Assembly: GCF_046844695.1 (NCBI RefSeq)
Contig: NZ_CP177354.1
Span: 5,580,001-5,644,000, forward strand
DNA length: 64,000 nt
Reading direction: 5' to 3'
DNA from: Pokkaliibacter plantistimulans
GTDB taxonomy: Bacteria > Pseudomonadota > Gammaproteobacteria > Pseudomonadales > Balneatricaceae
The notes under the pieces were generated by a model. The model had not been told where the DNA came from, did no database searches, and saw nothing but the letters and a program-made list of their open reading frames with translations. The translations under genes were made by a program, and so were the position numbers. Below are positions 55,173 through 63,980 of this stretch, in pieces (position 1 is the stretch's first letter; each line of letters starts with the position of its first letter).

Positions 55173-56405
55173 ATGACCCCCACACTGGATATGCAGTTTG
55201 TTCGTCAGTTCTTCCCTGCCTTTCGTGAGCCCAGCCTCAGTGGTCAGGCCTTCTTCGACAACGCCGGTGGCTCCTATGCCTGCCAGCAGGTGATTGATCG
55301 TCTGCAGACGTATTACTACCAGACCAAGGTGCAGCCCTATGGCTTTCACCCTGCTTCCATCACGGCCGGACAGCTAATGGACAGCTCGCACCAGCGTCTG
55401 GCGGAATACCTCAATGTGGACGCCGATGAAGTGCATCTCGGCCCGTCCACCTCGCAGAACACCTATGTGCTGGCGCAGGCGTTTGCCCGCCAGCTGCGTG
55501 CTGGCGACGAGATCATCGTTACCAATCAGGATCACGAGGCCAACAGCGGGGTCTGGCGCCGGCTGGCAGATCAGGGCGTGATCGTCAGGGAATGGCAGGT
55601 TGACCCCGACAGCGGCGCACTGGATATGGCGGCGCTGGAGCCACTGCTGACAGACAGAACCCGGCTGCTGACCCTGCCCCACTGCTCCAACATCCTCGGC
55701 CAGATCAATCCGGTGGCGACCATCTGTGCCAGAGCAAGGCAGGCAGGTGTCACCACGGTGGTCGACGGGGTGTCCTACGCCGGGCACGGCCTGCCCGATG
55801 TGGCGGCGCTGGGCGCCGATATCTATCTGTTCTCCCTGTACAAGACCTTCGGCCCCCATCTTGGCGCCATGGTCATTCGTCGCGCCACGGCTCAGGCACT
55901 GGGCAATCAGGCGCACTATTTCAACGGCGACTACATTCACAAATGGTTTGTACCGGCAGGCCCGGATCATGCGCAGGTGGCGGCCAGTCAGGGGATCGCG
56001 GATTACCTTGACCAGCTGCACGCCCATCATTTCGGCACAGCAGCGCAACCGGCCCAACGTGCCGCAGATGTACGCCAGCTGCTCAAGGGCGCTGAACAGC
56101 CTCTGCTCAGCCAGCTGCTGGACTTTATCCGCCAGCATCCACGCCTGCGCCTGCTGGGGCCACAGGACAGCAACGAGCGGGTATCCACCCTGTCGCTGCT
56201 GACCGGCGAGCGCAGCCCGCAGCAAGTGGCCCACGCGCTGGCAGAGCACGGCATCATGGCCGGTGCCGGGCACTTCTATGCGGTCAGGCTGCTGGAGGCC
56301 ATGGGCGTCCCTGCCCAGCAGGGCGTCTTGCGCCTGTCTTTCGTGCACTACACCGACCAGCAGGATATGGATCAGCTGCTGCAGGCGCTGGACCGGGTGC
56401 TGTAG
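55173..56405 (+). CDS. Class V aminotransferase (SufS/CsdA-like fold, lacks the desulfurase Cys)
   Basis: A PLP enzyme of 410 residues. The start at 55173 has GGAG 7 bases upstream. N-terminal FFDNAGGSYACQQVIDRL, GPSTSQNTYVLAQAF, NQDHEANSGVWRRLA and the PLP Lys in LFSLYKTFGPHLGAM are family landmarks. The segment that carries the catalytic Cys in cysteine desulfurases (RTGHHCA-like) reads GIMAGAGHFYAVRLL, with no Cys. It is therefore unlikely to be a desulfurase; an aminotransferase, lyase or epimerase activity is more likely. The divergent Lrp-type gene suggests amino-acid-linked control. Confidence 0.88.
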   Translation: MTPTLDMQFVRQFFPAFREPSLSGQAFFDNAGGSYACQQVIDRLQTYYYQTKVQPYGFHPASITAGQLMDSSHQRLAEYLNVDADEVHLGPSTSQNTYVLAQAFARQLRAGDEIIVTNQDHEANSGVWRRLADQGVIVREWQVDPDSGALDMAALEPLLTDRTRLLTLPHCSNILGQINPVATICARARQAGVTTVVDGVSYAGHGLPDVAALGADIYLFSLYKTFGPHLGAMVIRRATAQALGNQAHYFNGDYIHKWFVPAGPDHAQVAASQGIADYLDQLHAHHFGTAAQPAQRAADVRQLLKGAEQPLLSQLLDFIRQHPRLRLLGPQDSNERVSTLSLLTGERSPQQVAHALAEHGIMAGAGHFYAVRLLEAMGVPAQQGVLRLSFVHYTDQQDMDQLLQALDRVL

Positions 56406-56451
56406 CACCACGCGCCCTGCCCCTTGCCCCTAAAACACCCTGCATATCGCT

Positions 56452-56486
56452 GAAAAACATCAGGGGGGCCAATGGCCCCCCTGATG
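56452..56486. terminator. Strong terminator between the aminotransferase and antiporter genes
   Basis: CATCAGGGGGGCC and GGCCCCCCTGATG form a perfect 13-bp stem with an AAT loop (56458-56486). On the minus strand a TTTTT run follows, so it is a good terminator for the antiporter gene. Confidence 0.88.
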
Positions 56487-56536
56487 GTGTCAGATCGTGT
56501 TCACGACCCGGTGCTACGGGCGATGATCGCCCTGCA

Positions 56537-57871
56537 TTATTTGCTGACCGAGTGCGACAGCTTGGCTACCGCCTCTTCCGCGGCCAGCAGTTCCGGATCT
56601 ATGGGTTCGCGTCCGGCTTCGATACTGGCCTGAATCATCGGCGCAATGGTGGAACCCTGCACCACGATAGAGAAGATCACCACCACGTAGGTCATCATCA
56701 GCACCAGCGTATGGAAATCGACCTTTTCGATTGTCGCCACATGCTCAGGAATGGACGCCGCCATGGCCAGCGCCAGACCGCCACGCAGACCGCCCCAGGT
56801 CAGGATTTTCACTGAGTGGGCATCGTACTGACGGAACTTGCGGAAGCCGATATAGGGCAAGGCCACGCTGATAAAGCGTGCCGCCAGCACCAGCGGGATC
56901 ATCAGCAGACCGAGGCCGACTTCCGCCCAGGTCACGGGCATCACCACCAGCAGCAGACCGATCAGCAGGAACAGCAGGGCGTTGAGGAAGGCATCCACGG
57001 TATGCCAGAAATGCGACAGGGTTTCCTGACTGTGCTTGGAGAAGCCGACGCCGCGGGTCACGTTACCGATGACGATACCGGCCACTACCATCGCCAGCGG
57101 GCCGGAAATATCCAGCATGTTGGCCAGCGCGTAACCGGCCGTGGGGATACACAGGGTAATCAGCAGCTCGATGCTCGGGTCATTGCTGCGGCAGATCAGC
57201 CAGTGGGCAACGGCAGCCAGCACCGCACCAAACAGGATGCCGCCGACGGCATCGACCAGAAACAGCTCAGCTACGCCACCAAAGGTCGGCGCTTCACCGG
57301 AGAAAGCCACGGCAAACACCGTGGTGAACACCACCAGACCGACGCCATCGTTAAACAGGGATTCCCCTTCCACCTGCACGGAAATGCGGTCAGGCGCATG
57401 CATTTTCTTGATGATAGCCAGCACCGCGATAGGGTCGGTGGGGCTGATCAGGGCGCCGAACAGCAGGCAGTACACCAGCGGCAGCGGATAGCCCAGCAGA
57501 TCCAGCACGAAGTAACAGCCGTAGCCGATCAGCACCGTCGACAGCAGGGTCGAACCCAGTGCCATGATGGTGATTTCCCAGCGCTGATGGCGCAGCAGAT
57601 GCAGGTCGATCTCCAGCGCTCCGGCAAACAGCAGGAAGCCGAGCATGCCCTTGAGCAGCAGCAGGTTGAAGTTGAGGCCACCAATGGCCTGCGTGATGTA
57701 CTCGGCCACATCGTTACCGGCGAACTTGACCAGCACCATCAGTAATACCGACATCGCCACCGAGCCGGTGGTGATGGCAATGGTAGTCTGCAGGCGCAGC
57801 AGATACTGGTTGGCAAAGGCAATGAAGATGGCCACTGCCGACAGAAAGCAGAGGAAATACCAGGCATTCAT
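56537..57871 (-). CDS. CPA1-family Na+/H+ antiporter
   Basis: A 444-residue inner-membrane exchanger with about twelve hydrophobic segments. LLLKGMLGFLLFAGALEID, LISPTDPIAVLAIIKK (ion-binding TDP) and VEGESLFNDGVGLVVF (conserved ND) are CPA1 hallmarks, as is LTWGGLRGGLALAMA near the C-terminus. It lacks a long cytoplasmic regulatory tail. Sodium extrusion fits a marine lifestyle, although K+/H+ exchange cannot be excluded. Its leader region 57872-58240 has no recognised motif. Confidence 0.93.
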   Translation of the reverse strand: MNAWYFLCFLSAVAIFIAFANQYLLRLQTTIAITTGSVAMSVLLMVLVKFAGNDVAEYITQAIGGLNFNLLLLKGMLGFLLFAGALEIDLHLLRHQRWEITIMALGSTLLSTVLIGYGCYFVLDLLGYPLPLVYCLLFGALISPTDPIAVLAIIKKMHAPDRISVQVEGESLFNDGVGLVVFTTVFAVAFSGEAPTFGGVAELFLVDAVGGILFGAVLAAVAHWLICRSNDPSIELLITLCIPTAGYALANMLDISGPLAMVVAGIVIGNVTRGVGFSKHSQETLSHFWHTVDAFLNALLFLLIGLLLVVMPVTWAEVGLGLLMIPLVLAARFISVALPYIGFRKFRQYDAHSVKILTWGGLRGGLALAMAASIPEHVATIEKVDFHTLVLMMTYVVVIFSIVVQGSTIAPMIQASIEAGREPIDPELLAAEEAVAKLSHSVSK

Positions 57872-58240
57872 GGTTGGGTTTCTCCGTAAGTTTTATAAGG
57901 GGTTGAAGGTTGAAAACGGTTTTCGAAATGGCCGCCGGGCGGCGATTTGGAAAACAGCACTCATCAGCAACACACCTCTGTCACGAGGCTGGAATACCAG
58001 GGTCTTGTAGTTGTTCTCTGGTGATTTCCCAAACGGAGAAGTCGGTTTTTTCATGATCCCGAACAGATCAGGAAAAAAACCGCAACATTTTATCATCTAT
58101 CGCAGCAAAGCCGCCGGATATTTTCTAGGCTTGAAAGAATGTCAACGCAGTGCAACCCACCTGACGTAACAATCCTTATTTTGCAGTCGTGCAGAACCGA
58201 TGATCGTCATCGTTTTCTGTCAGACTGAACGGCATGCTAC

Positions 58241-58372
58241 CAGGCCGTTGAAAAAACGTTATCGAGGCAGCCGAGACAAGGAAGACACAGGCGAAAAAGC
58301 GGAGTTTAGTAAGCTAAATGAGCATTTTGAGCCTGTGTTTGACGCGGTATTCGGCAACGCAGATAGTTTTCA
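58241..58372 (+). repeat. MITE-like repeat, copy B (about 132 bp, right end degraded)
   Basis: It starts CAGGCCGTTGAAAAAACG and matches copy A (1652-1864, minus) through CGTTATCGAGGC, GCCGAGACAAGGAA, ACAGGCGAAAAAGCGGAG, CTAAATGAGCATTT, TTTGACGCGGTATTCGGC and AACGCAGATAG. It lacks the two internal segments of copy A and its right terminal repeat is lost after TTTTCA. It ends 18 bases before the cytochrome b561 start and may carry that gene's promoter. Confidence 0.8.
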
Positions 58373-58390
58373 CATCAAAGGACGATCACG

Positions 58391-58978
58391 ATGAACACAA
58401 CCTTAGCCCCACTCAAACCCACTGACCGTTTCGGCGGTTTTGCCCAGCTGTTGCACTGGCTGACGGCCATTCTGGTACTGGCCGCCTTCAGCACCGGTCT
58501 GGGTGGTCCGGAACAGCACGTCTATGCCGCCAGTCGCGACTTTGACCGGCAACTGCATGAAACCCTGGGCATGGCGGTGTTTGTGCTGGCCATTATCCGG
58601 GTGATCTGGATGCGTCTGGACAGCCGCCCTGCGCAACAGGCGGTCTCACGTCTGCTGCATATCGGCGCCAAGTCCGTGCAGGGGCTGCTTTACCTGTTGC
58701 TGTTCGCGGTGCCGATGACGGCCATCGCCGGTGCCTGGCTGGGCAATCACCCGATCATCCTGCTTGGAGGCGTGGAGCTGCCCGCACTGTTTGGCGACGC
58801 CCACGATCTGGGTCAGAGCATTGCGGAGATTCATACCTGGCTGGGGGATGCCATTCTGTGGCTGGCCGGGCTGCACGCCGTGGCGGCTATCTATCACCAT
58901 GTGATCCTGCAGGATCAGGTGCTGGAAACCATGCTGCCCCGCTGGCTGAAAGTATGGCGCCCGGGCAACCGGCAGTAG
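58391..58978 (+). CDS. Cytochrome b561 family protein
   Basis: A di-heme inner-membrane cytochrome of 195 residues with four membrane helices. Heme-ligand His are in AQLLHWLTAIL, LHETLGMAVF, AEIHTWLGDAI and LAGLHAVAAIYHH. Start at 58391 with AAGGACG. Members transfer electrons between quinol and periplasmic or superoxide partners. Directly upstream lies a MITE-like repeat. Confidence 0.92.
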   Translation: MNTTLAPLKPTDRFGGFAQLLHWLTAILVLAAFSTGLGGPEQHVYAASRDFDRQLHETLGMAVFVLAIIRVIWMRLDSRPAQQAVSRLLHIGAKSVQGLLYLLLFAVPMTAIAGAWLGNHPIILLGGVELPALFGDAHDLGQSIAEIHTWLGDAILWLAGLHAVAAIYHHVILQDQVLETMLPRWLKVWRPGNRQ

Positions 58979-58991
58979 TGGGGAGATTCAG

Positions 58992-59022
58992 AAAAAACTG
59001 ACGCCGGATGGGTCAGCGTCAG
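58992..59022 (-). terminator. Terminator of the betaine-type ABC operon
   Basis: On the minus strand CTGACGC and GCGTCAG pair across an 11-base loop and are followed by TTTTTT. It lies 98 bases after the ATPase stop. Confidence 0.8.
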
Positions 59023-59119
59023 CAGGTTAACGGGTCAACAAGCAGACGGCAGCTTCCTGCTGCCGCCTTACACAGGGTGAGCAGCCTGAGCCACTCACCA
59101 CGATCAGGTGAAAACGGTG

Positions 59120-60202
59120 TTAGCCGACGTGTTTTACCAGCGTCGGCTTGGCGGCTGGCCGGGGCGTTTCACTGCGGGAGATAGCCGCCATGATGCCCTG
59201 CATATCGACCATGCCCAGCCTGCTGCCGTTGTCATCGACGACGGCCAGCTCATAGCTCTGCGCCGCTGACAGCAGGCTCATGGCCTCTTCCAGTGTGGTC
59301 CCTGCGGTGGCGGTGACGTTCGGCGTCACGCCGGCAGACAGCGGTTGCATGATGGCTTCCACCTGCACCACCCGACCCCGGTTCACTTCTTTAACAAAGT
59401 TGGCGATGTACTCATCGGCAGGATTGAGCACGATCTCCTGACTGCTGCCCTGCTGGATCACTTCACCGTCGCGCAGAATGGCAATGCGATCCCCCAGACG
59501 CAGGGCCTCATCCAGATCGTGGGTGATAAAGACGATGGTCTTGCGGATTTCCTTCTGCAGATCCAGTAACACCGTCTGCATGTCCACCCGAATCAGCGGG
59601 TCCAGTGCCGAGTAGGCTTCATCCATCAGCAGAATCGGTGCATCGTTGGCCAGTGCCCGTGCCAGACCGACACGCTGCTGCATGCCGCCTGATAGCTGAT
59701 TAGGGTAGCTGTCCTCAAAGCCCTTGAGACCGACCCGCTCGATCCAGTAGCGCGCAGCCTGCTCCTGCATGCTGCGCGGTTTGCCCTGAATCTCCAGTCC
59801 GAACACGGTGTTCTCCAGCACCGTACGGTGAGGCAGCAGGGCAAACTTCTGGAACACCATGGCGGTCTGATGACGGCGAAACTCACGCAGCGCCTGATCA
59901 TCCATCTTCACTACGTCCTGACCGCCGATCAGCACCTCACCAGCGGTCGGCTCGATCAGCCGGTTGATATGACGAATCAGGGTCGATTTGCCGGAGCCGG
60001 ACAGCCCCATGATGACCTGTATACCTCCGGCCGGCATGCTGATGCTGATGTCACGCAGACCCAGCACATGGCCATATTTTTCGTTCAGCTCGGTCTTGCT
60101 GATGCCCTGCTTGGCCAGCTCAACATGGCCGACCGGGTCCCTGCCGAAGACCTTGTAAAGATGGCGGATCTCAATACCCAGCCCCGGTGTTGCTTCAGCC
60201 AT
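59120..60202 (-). CDS. proV: Glycine betaine/proline-type ABC transporter ATPase (ProV-like)
   Basis: A 360-residue ATPase. Start at 60202. Walker A GLSGSGKST, Q-loop VFQKFALLPHRTV, signature LSGGMQQRVGLARAL, Walker B ILLMDEAYSALDP and H-loop ITHDLDEALR are intact. ProV-type features are the N-terminal LYKVFGRDPV and C-terminal CBS region (QSYELAVVDDNGSRLGMVD). One short CBS module is seen at the end rather than a full tandem pair. It overlaps the permease gene by 8 bases. Confidence 0.92.
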   Translation of the reverse strand: MAEATPGLGIEIRHLYKVFGRDPVGHVELAKQGISKTELNEKYGHVLGLRDISISMPAGGIQVIMGLSGSGKSTLIRHINRLIEPTAGEVLIGGQDVVKMDDQALREFRRHQTAMVFQKFALLPHRTVLENTVFGLEIQGKPRSMQEQAARYWIERVGLKGFEDSYPNQLSGGMQQRVGLARALANDAPILLMDEAYSALDPLIRVDMQTVLLDLQKEIRKTIVFITHDLDEALRLGDRIAILRDGEVIQQGSSQEIVLNPADEYIANFVKEVNRGRVVQVEAIMQPLSAGVTPNVTATAGTTLEEAMSLLSAAQSYELAVVDDNGSRLGMVDMQGIMAAISRSETPRPAAKPTLVKHVG

Positions 60203-61085
60203 GGACGACCTCCAGATGTTTCTGCAGCCGCTTGCCATAGGCCTGACTGACACGGTCAAAAATAATGGCGATACCGACAATGGCCAGACCATTGAAGATA
60301 CCCAGGGTGAAATACTGGTTGGCAATGGCCTTCAGCACCGGCTGCCCCAGCCCCTGCACGCCGATCATGGAGGCAATCACCACCATCGCCAGCGCCATCA
60401 TGATGGTCTGGTTGATACCGGCCATGATGGTCGGCAGGGCCAGCGGCATCTGCACCTTGGTCAGGCGCTGCCAGGGTGAGGCACCGAAGGCATCGGCGGC
60501 TTCCAGCACGTCCTTATCGACCAGCCGGATACCGAGATTGGTCAGGCGGATCACCGGCGGGATGGCATAGATCACCACGGCGATCAGCCCCGGCACCTTG
60601 CCGATACCCAGCAGCATCACCACCGGAATGAGATAGACGAAGCTCGGCATGGTCTGCATCACGTCGAGAATCGGATTGACGATCTTCTGCATGCGATTGG
60701 AGCGTGCCATGGCAATACCGATGGGGATGCCGACCAGAATCGACAGCACGGTACAGACGAAGATCATCGAAATGGTCTTCATGGTGTCTTCCCACATATC
60801 GAGGAAGCCGATAGCCAGCAGAATGGCCACCGCACTGACCACAATCTTCCAGTTACGGCTGGCCAGCCAGGACACCAGCGCCACCAGACCGAGAATGATC
60901 GGCCAGGGGGTTTCGGTCATGAAGCGTTCGGCGTGCACCAGAAAGAAGTGCAGCGGATCAAAGAAAGACTCGATGGCATCACCATAGGCGCGGGTAAACG
61001 CCCTAAATCCTTCATCGATGGTTTTTTTAAGTGCTCTCAGCAGCTCGGAATCAAGATGCGGAAAGTCGGCTAACCAATTGGCCAT
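60195..61085 (-). CDS. proW: Glycine betaine/proline-type ABC transporter permease (ProW-like)
   Basis: A 296-residue inner-membrane permease. I choose the start at 61085, which has GGAG 9 bases upstream. The helices LGLVALVSWLASRNWKIVVS, MIFVCTVLSILVGIPIG and the EAA-type loop EAADAFGASPWQRLTKVQMP are typical of ProW/OpuAB. MQTMPSFVYLIPVVMLLGIG is a family signature. It sits between the binding-protein and ATPase genes. Confidence 0.92.
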   Translation of the reverse strand: MANWLADFPHLDSELLRALKKTIDEGFRAFTRAYGDAIESFFDPLHFFLVHAERFMTETPWPIILGLVALVSWLASRNWKIVVSAVAILLAIGFLDMWEDTMKTISMIFVCTVLSILVGIPIGIAMARSNRMQKIVNPILDVMQTMPSFVYLIPVVMLLGIGKVPGLIAVVIYAIPPVIRLTNLGIRLVDKDVLEAADAFGASPWQRLTKVQMPLALPTIMAGINQTIMMALAMVVIASMIGVQGLGQPVLKAIANQYFTLGIFNGLAIVGIAIIFDRVSQAYGKRLQKHLEVVHG

Positions 61086-61119
61086 GGTGAGGTACTCCAC
61101 CCAAGCGTTCCGGGTTGGT

Positions 61120-61197
61120 CGGCAGGCTGCACAAGCCTGCCGGCGATACAGTGCTGGCCGTCAGCAACAGCCATGAACCTGTCACGAGCTGACGGCC
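61120..61197 (-). promoter_or_regulatory. Two hairpins between the binding-protein and permease genes
   Basis: CGGCAGGCT/AGCCTGCCG (61120-61142, loop GCACA) and GGCCGTCAGC/GCTGACGGCC (61156-61197) are both perfect stems. They lie in the 123-base gap after the binding-protein gene and lack U-runs, consistent with transcript stabilisation or partial attenuation. Confidence 0.6.
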
Positions 61198-61208
61198 CGA
61201 ACGAGAAA

Positions 61209-62222
61209 TCAGAGCGCTGATTTCACCTTCTCTGCCACTTCGGGAGAGACCCACTTGCTCCAGATATCCGGATTGTTCTTGAGGAAGTATTCCGCGCCTT
61301 CTTCACCGGTCGCCTGATTGTCAGACATCCACGCCAGCAGTTTGTTGACGGTGCTGCTCGGCCAGGTACGCGCCTGCAGATACACCATGGCATCCCCGGC
61401 GCGGTCCGCAAACCCTTTGGTGACCAGGGTTTCGACGCTGTCTACCGGCCAGTCGTTCGGCTTGGGATCGGCGCAGTCAGCAACGGTGTTGCAGCGCTTC
61501 CACTCCGCCTTGTCGAGCGGTACGCCATGGCCCAGTTTGACCATTTCGTATTTGCCCAGTAGCGCGGTCGGTGCCCAGTAGTAGCCCACCCAGCCTTCCT
61601 TGCGCTCATAGGCCTTGGCGATGGAGCCATCCAGACCTGCGGCAGAGCCGGTATCGATCAGATCGAAGCCGGCTTTCTCGGCGCCATAGGCCTTGTACAG
61701 CTGCGAGGTGACCACCGTGCCACCCCAGCCCTGCGGACCGTTGAAGATCGCGCCGTGCTTGGGATTTTCAGGAGAGGGGAACAGTTCAGGATGCTTCAGC
61801 ATGTCCTGAATGGTCTTGATATCGGGATGGGCATCGGCGATGTATTTGGGAATCCACCAGCCCTGATTGCCGCCATCTGACAGCGCTTTGGAAGTGACGA
61901 CCAGCTTGCCTTCGTCGAGGCCGCGTTTTACCACGTCAGGAATCAGATCAACCCAGCCTTCCGGGGCGATATCCGGCTGGCCCTTTTCGGTCATGGAAGT
62001 AATGGTGGGAACGGTGTCACCTACAATCAGCTCGGCATGGCAGCCATAACCGTTGTTGAGGATGAACTTGTCGATGTTGGCGAGCACTTCAGCGGACTGC
62101 CAGTTCATGTTGGCGATGGTGACATCACCGCACTCAGCCGCCTGGGACACGGCAGAAGCCCCCATCATTGCCATGGCCAGGCAAGTAGGGACGACAAACT
62201 GCTTCTTAACCAGTTGCTTCAT
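61209..62222 (-). CDS. Glycine betaine/choline-type substrate-binding protein
   Basis: A periplasmic binding protein of 337 residues of the OpuAC/ProX family. A signal peptide of about 29 residues (MMGASAVSQAAE) precedes VTIANMNWQSAEVLANIDKF. Trp residues that could cage a quaternary amine are in EGWVDLIPD, GNQGWWIPKY and GWVGYYWAP. Ligands for this class include glycine betaine, choline, carnitine and proline betaine; sequence alone does not choose. It is the first of the three transporter genes. Confidence 0.9.
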   Translation of the reverse strand: MKQLVKKQFVVPTCLAMAMMGASAVSQAAECGDVTIANMNWQSAEVLANIDKFILNNGYGCHAELIVGDTVPTITSMTEKGQPDIAPEGWVDLIPDVVKRGLDEGKLVVTSKALSDGGNQGWWIPKYIADAHPDIKTIQDMLKHPELFPSPENPKHGAIFNGPQGWGGTVVTSQLYKAYGAEKAGFDLIDTGSAAGLDGSIAKAYERKEGWVGYYWAPTALLGKYEMVKLGHGVPLDKAEWKRCNTVADCADPKPNDWPVDSVETLVTKGFADRAGDAMVYLQARTWPSSTVNKLLAWMSDNQATGEEGAEYFLKNNPDIWSKWVSPEVAEKVKSAL

Positions 62223-62279
62223 ATCCTGTTCCTTCGTGGCGCGGTGCGTAGCGAGGGTCAGGAAGTCAGCGGCACCGCC

Positions 62280-63146
62280 TCAGCTGTCTCCCTTGGTACG
62301 GGGCGCTCCCACGGGAACGCTATCGGGTGTTCTGCTGTTCATTGTTTCTGGGGTCATGTTGAAAGCGGCCTGTTCTGCCGCCTGCAGACCGTGATGGATG
62401 GCCTGCTCGAATCCTTCCTGGATCATCGTTATCAATGCCGCCGCGGTGGTGCCCTGGTAATCGAGGAATCGCTGCGCAACGCGGGCCGGTCCCTCATTCT
62501 GCCCAGCCAGCAGCGGGCTTGCCCCGACCAGAACGCCCTCTACTGCTCTGTTTACGACATGCGCCGGCAGTCCTCTTGACAGTGCATGCTCACTCATGGC
62601 GCGTCCGAGCAGGGCCGGAAAGGCCGGTCCTGATCCGGATAAACCGGTCAGATAGTGCAGATGATCTTCCTCTTCCAGCTCATCCTCGCTGCCCCAGGTC
62701 GACAACATACTCTGTACCCAGCGCCGTTGTGCAGCGGATACCTCTGCCGATGCCAGCCAGGGGCTGTAGGAACCTCTGATGGCAATGGCTGCGTTCGGCA
62801 TGCAGCGCACCACCGCGCTGCACGCCGCATGGGCGCTCAATTCAGCCACAGAAATACCGGCCATGACAGAAATCAGCAGGGTGTTTTCAGCCCGCAGCGA
62901 CAACGCAAAAAAATCCTGCGGACGCAGCGACAGAATGACGGCATCGCACTGGTTCAGCAGCTGCTGGTTATCGGTCGTCCAGTGCACCGGCTGCCCGCTG
63001 ATCAGCGGCTGTGCTGGCAGCGTCCGGCCCGACAGCCACAGGGCGTCGGGCGGCAGCCAACCACTGCCGAGCATGGCCTCAGCCATGGCCCGGCCAAGCC
63101 AGCCATTGCCACCGATGATACCCAGCCGCCGGGGTTGCCAGCTCAT
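62280..63146 (-). CDS. Pyrroline-5-carboxylate reductase-like protein
   Basis: A 288-residue NADP-binding protein of the ProC fold. LGIIGGNGWLGRAMAEAML is the N-terminal nucleotide site and LTGLSGSGPAFPALLGRAM corresponds to the P5C reductase signature. The SPGGTT motif of true ProC is replaced here by LDYQGTTAAAL. The gene overlaps the TetR regulator (ATGA) and precedes the transporter genes by 57 bases. It may act on a substrate imported by that transporter (for example proline betaine breakdown), or be a paralogue of unknown specificity; it is not clearly housekeeping ProC. Confidence 0.8.
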   Translation of the reverse strand: MSWQPRRLGIIGGNGWLGRAMAEAMLGSGWLPPDALWLSGRTLPAQPLISGQPVHWTTDNQQLLNQCDAVILSLRPQDFFALSLRAENTLLISVMAGISVAELSAHAACSAVVRCMPNAAIAIRGSYSPWLASAEVSAAQRRWVQSMLSTWGSEDELEEEDHLHYLTGLSGSGPAFPALLGRAMSEHALSRGLPAHVVNRAVEGVLVGASPLLAGQNEGPARVAQRFLDYQGTTAAALITMIQEGFEQAIHHGLQAAEQAAFNMTPETMNSRTPDSVPVGAPRTKGDS

Positions 63147-63844
63147 ACGCCCTGCCCTGCTTCCGCCGCAGGCTGAAAGCCATGGCGGGCGTAAAAGCGC
63201 TGCAGCTCGCGGGCTTCGGCATGGCTGCCAGTGAAAATCTGCACATAGTCGGCAATGCGCTGCATGCGGATCGCCAGCGCTTCACTGGTCTTCATTGAGA
63301 TATAGCCGATCTGCGTCAGGTAGACGGTGCGGGCGCGCACATCGGCGGCCAGTGCATCCATACCGAAGCGTTCAAACATCTGCCGCAGGGCGGCCAGCCG
63401 TGCTTCATCGGCAGCCGCCACCTGCGCTGCCACCTCGGGTGACTGCAGCGCCCAGGAGCGCACAGCAAATTCAAACTGAGCATCGAACAGCTGCGGGTCG
63501 AGCCAGCAGTCGAACACATTGAGGACGGCCTCGGCGACGCTCTCGGCATAGGCCTGGGTCTGGCCGATCAGATTGTCAGTATTACGCTGCCGCCACTGCG
63601 CCAGCAGGCCGGTCAGCAGGGCATCCCGGTCCTTGAAAAACCAGTAGAAGCTGGTGCGTGACAGGTTGAGTTTCTTGGCCAGCGGCATGATGCGTACCGC
63701 GTCGATACCGGCCTCGATCAGGCTATCGTAGGCCGCCTGCAACCACAGCTCCGCCGAGCCACGCCAGCCACTGTCGGGCAGTGCGCTGGCCGTCGCAGTG
63801 GCGCTACTGGCGGCGGCAGTATCGGGGTTATCCAGTTCAGGCAT
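63143..63844 (-). CDS. TetR-family regulator heading the betaine-type operon
   Basis: A 233-residue regulator. The start at 63844 gives a 30-residue low-complexity leader before the helix-turn-helix (LIEAGIDAVRIMPLAKKL, LSRTSFYWFFKDRDALL). The frame is open to the window edge, but no better start is seen. The C-terminal domain (TQIGYISMKTSEALAIRMQR) is unassigned. It overlaps the downstream ProC-like gene (ATGA) and probably controls the whole operon, including itself. Confidence 0.85.
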   Translation of the reverse strand: MPELDNPDTAAASSATATASALPDSGWRGSAELWLQAAYDSLIEAGIDAVRIMPLAKKLNLSRTSFYWFFKDRDALLTGLLAQWRQRNTDNLIGQTQAYAESVAEAVLNVFDCWLDPQLFDAQFEFAVRSWALQSPEVAAQVAAADEARLAALRQMFERFGMDALAADVRARTVYLTQIGYISMKTSEALAIRMQRIADYVQIFTGSHAEARELQRFYARHGFQPAAEAGQGV

Positions 63845-63920
63845 GAAGGTCGTTCTCGTTGTGGTGTCAGCATCGCCGAAGGCGTGCTCACTCTTTCTGG
63901 AGTCATGTTGACAGGGGGAA

Positions 63921-63980
63921 ATGTACATCGGTGTTTTTATCAAGTACACCCATGAACATAAAATTGACACGTGTGTACAT
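63921..63980. promoter_or_regulatory. Repeated GTAC motifs upstream of the TetR gene
   Basis: ATGTACAT (63921-63928), AAGTACAC (63942-63949) and GTGTACAT (63973-63980) lie in the promoter region of the TetR gene. They are plausible operators for it. A TTGACA at 63964-63969 on the plus strand could belong to a divergent gene beyond the window. Confidence 0.4.

Noticed and set aside
55173..56405. Annotation as cysteine desulfurase
   Set aside because: The loop that should carry the catalytic cysteine has none.
56816..57745. 309-residue plus-strand ORF
   Set aside because: Antisense of the antiporter gene, with a Gln/His-rich sequence that does not look like a protein.
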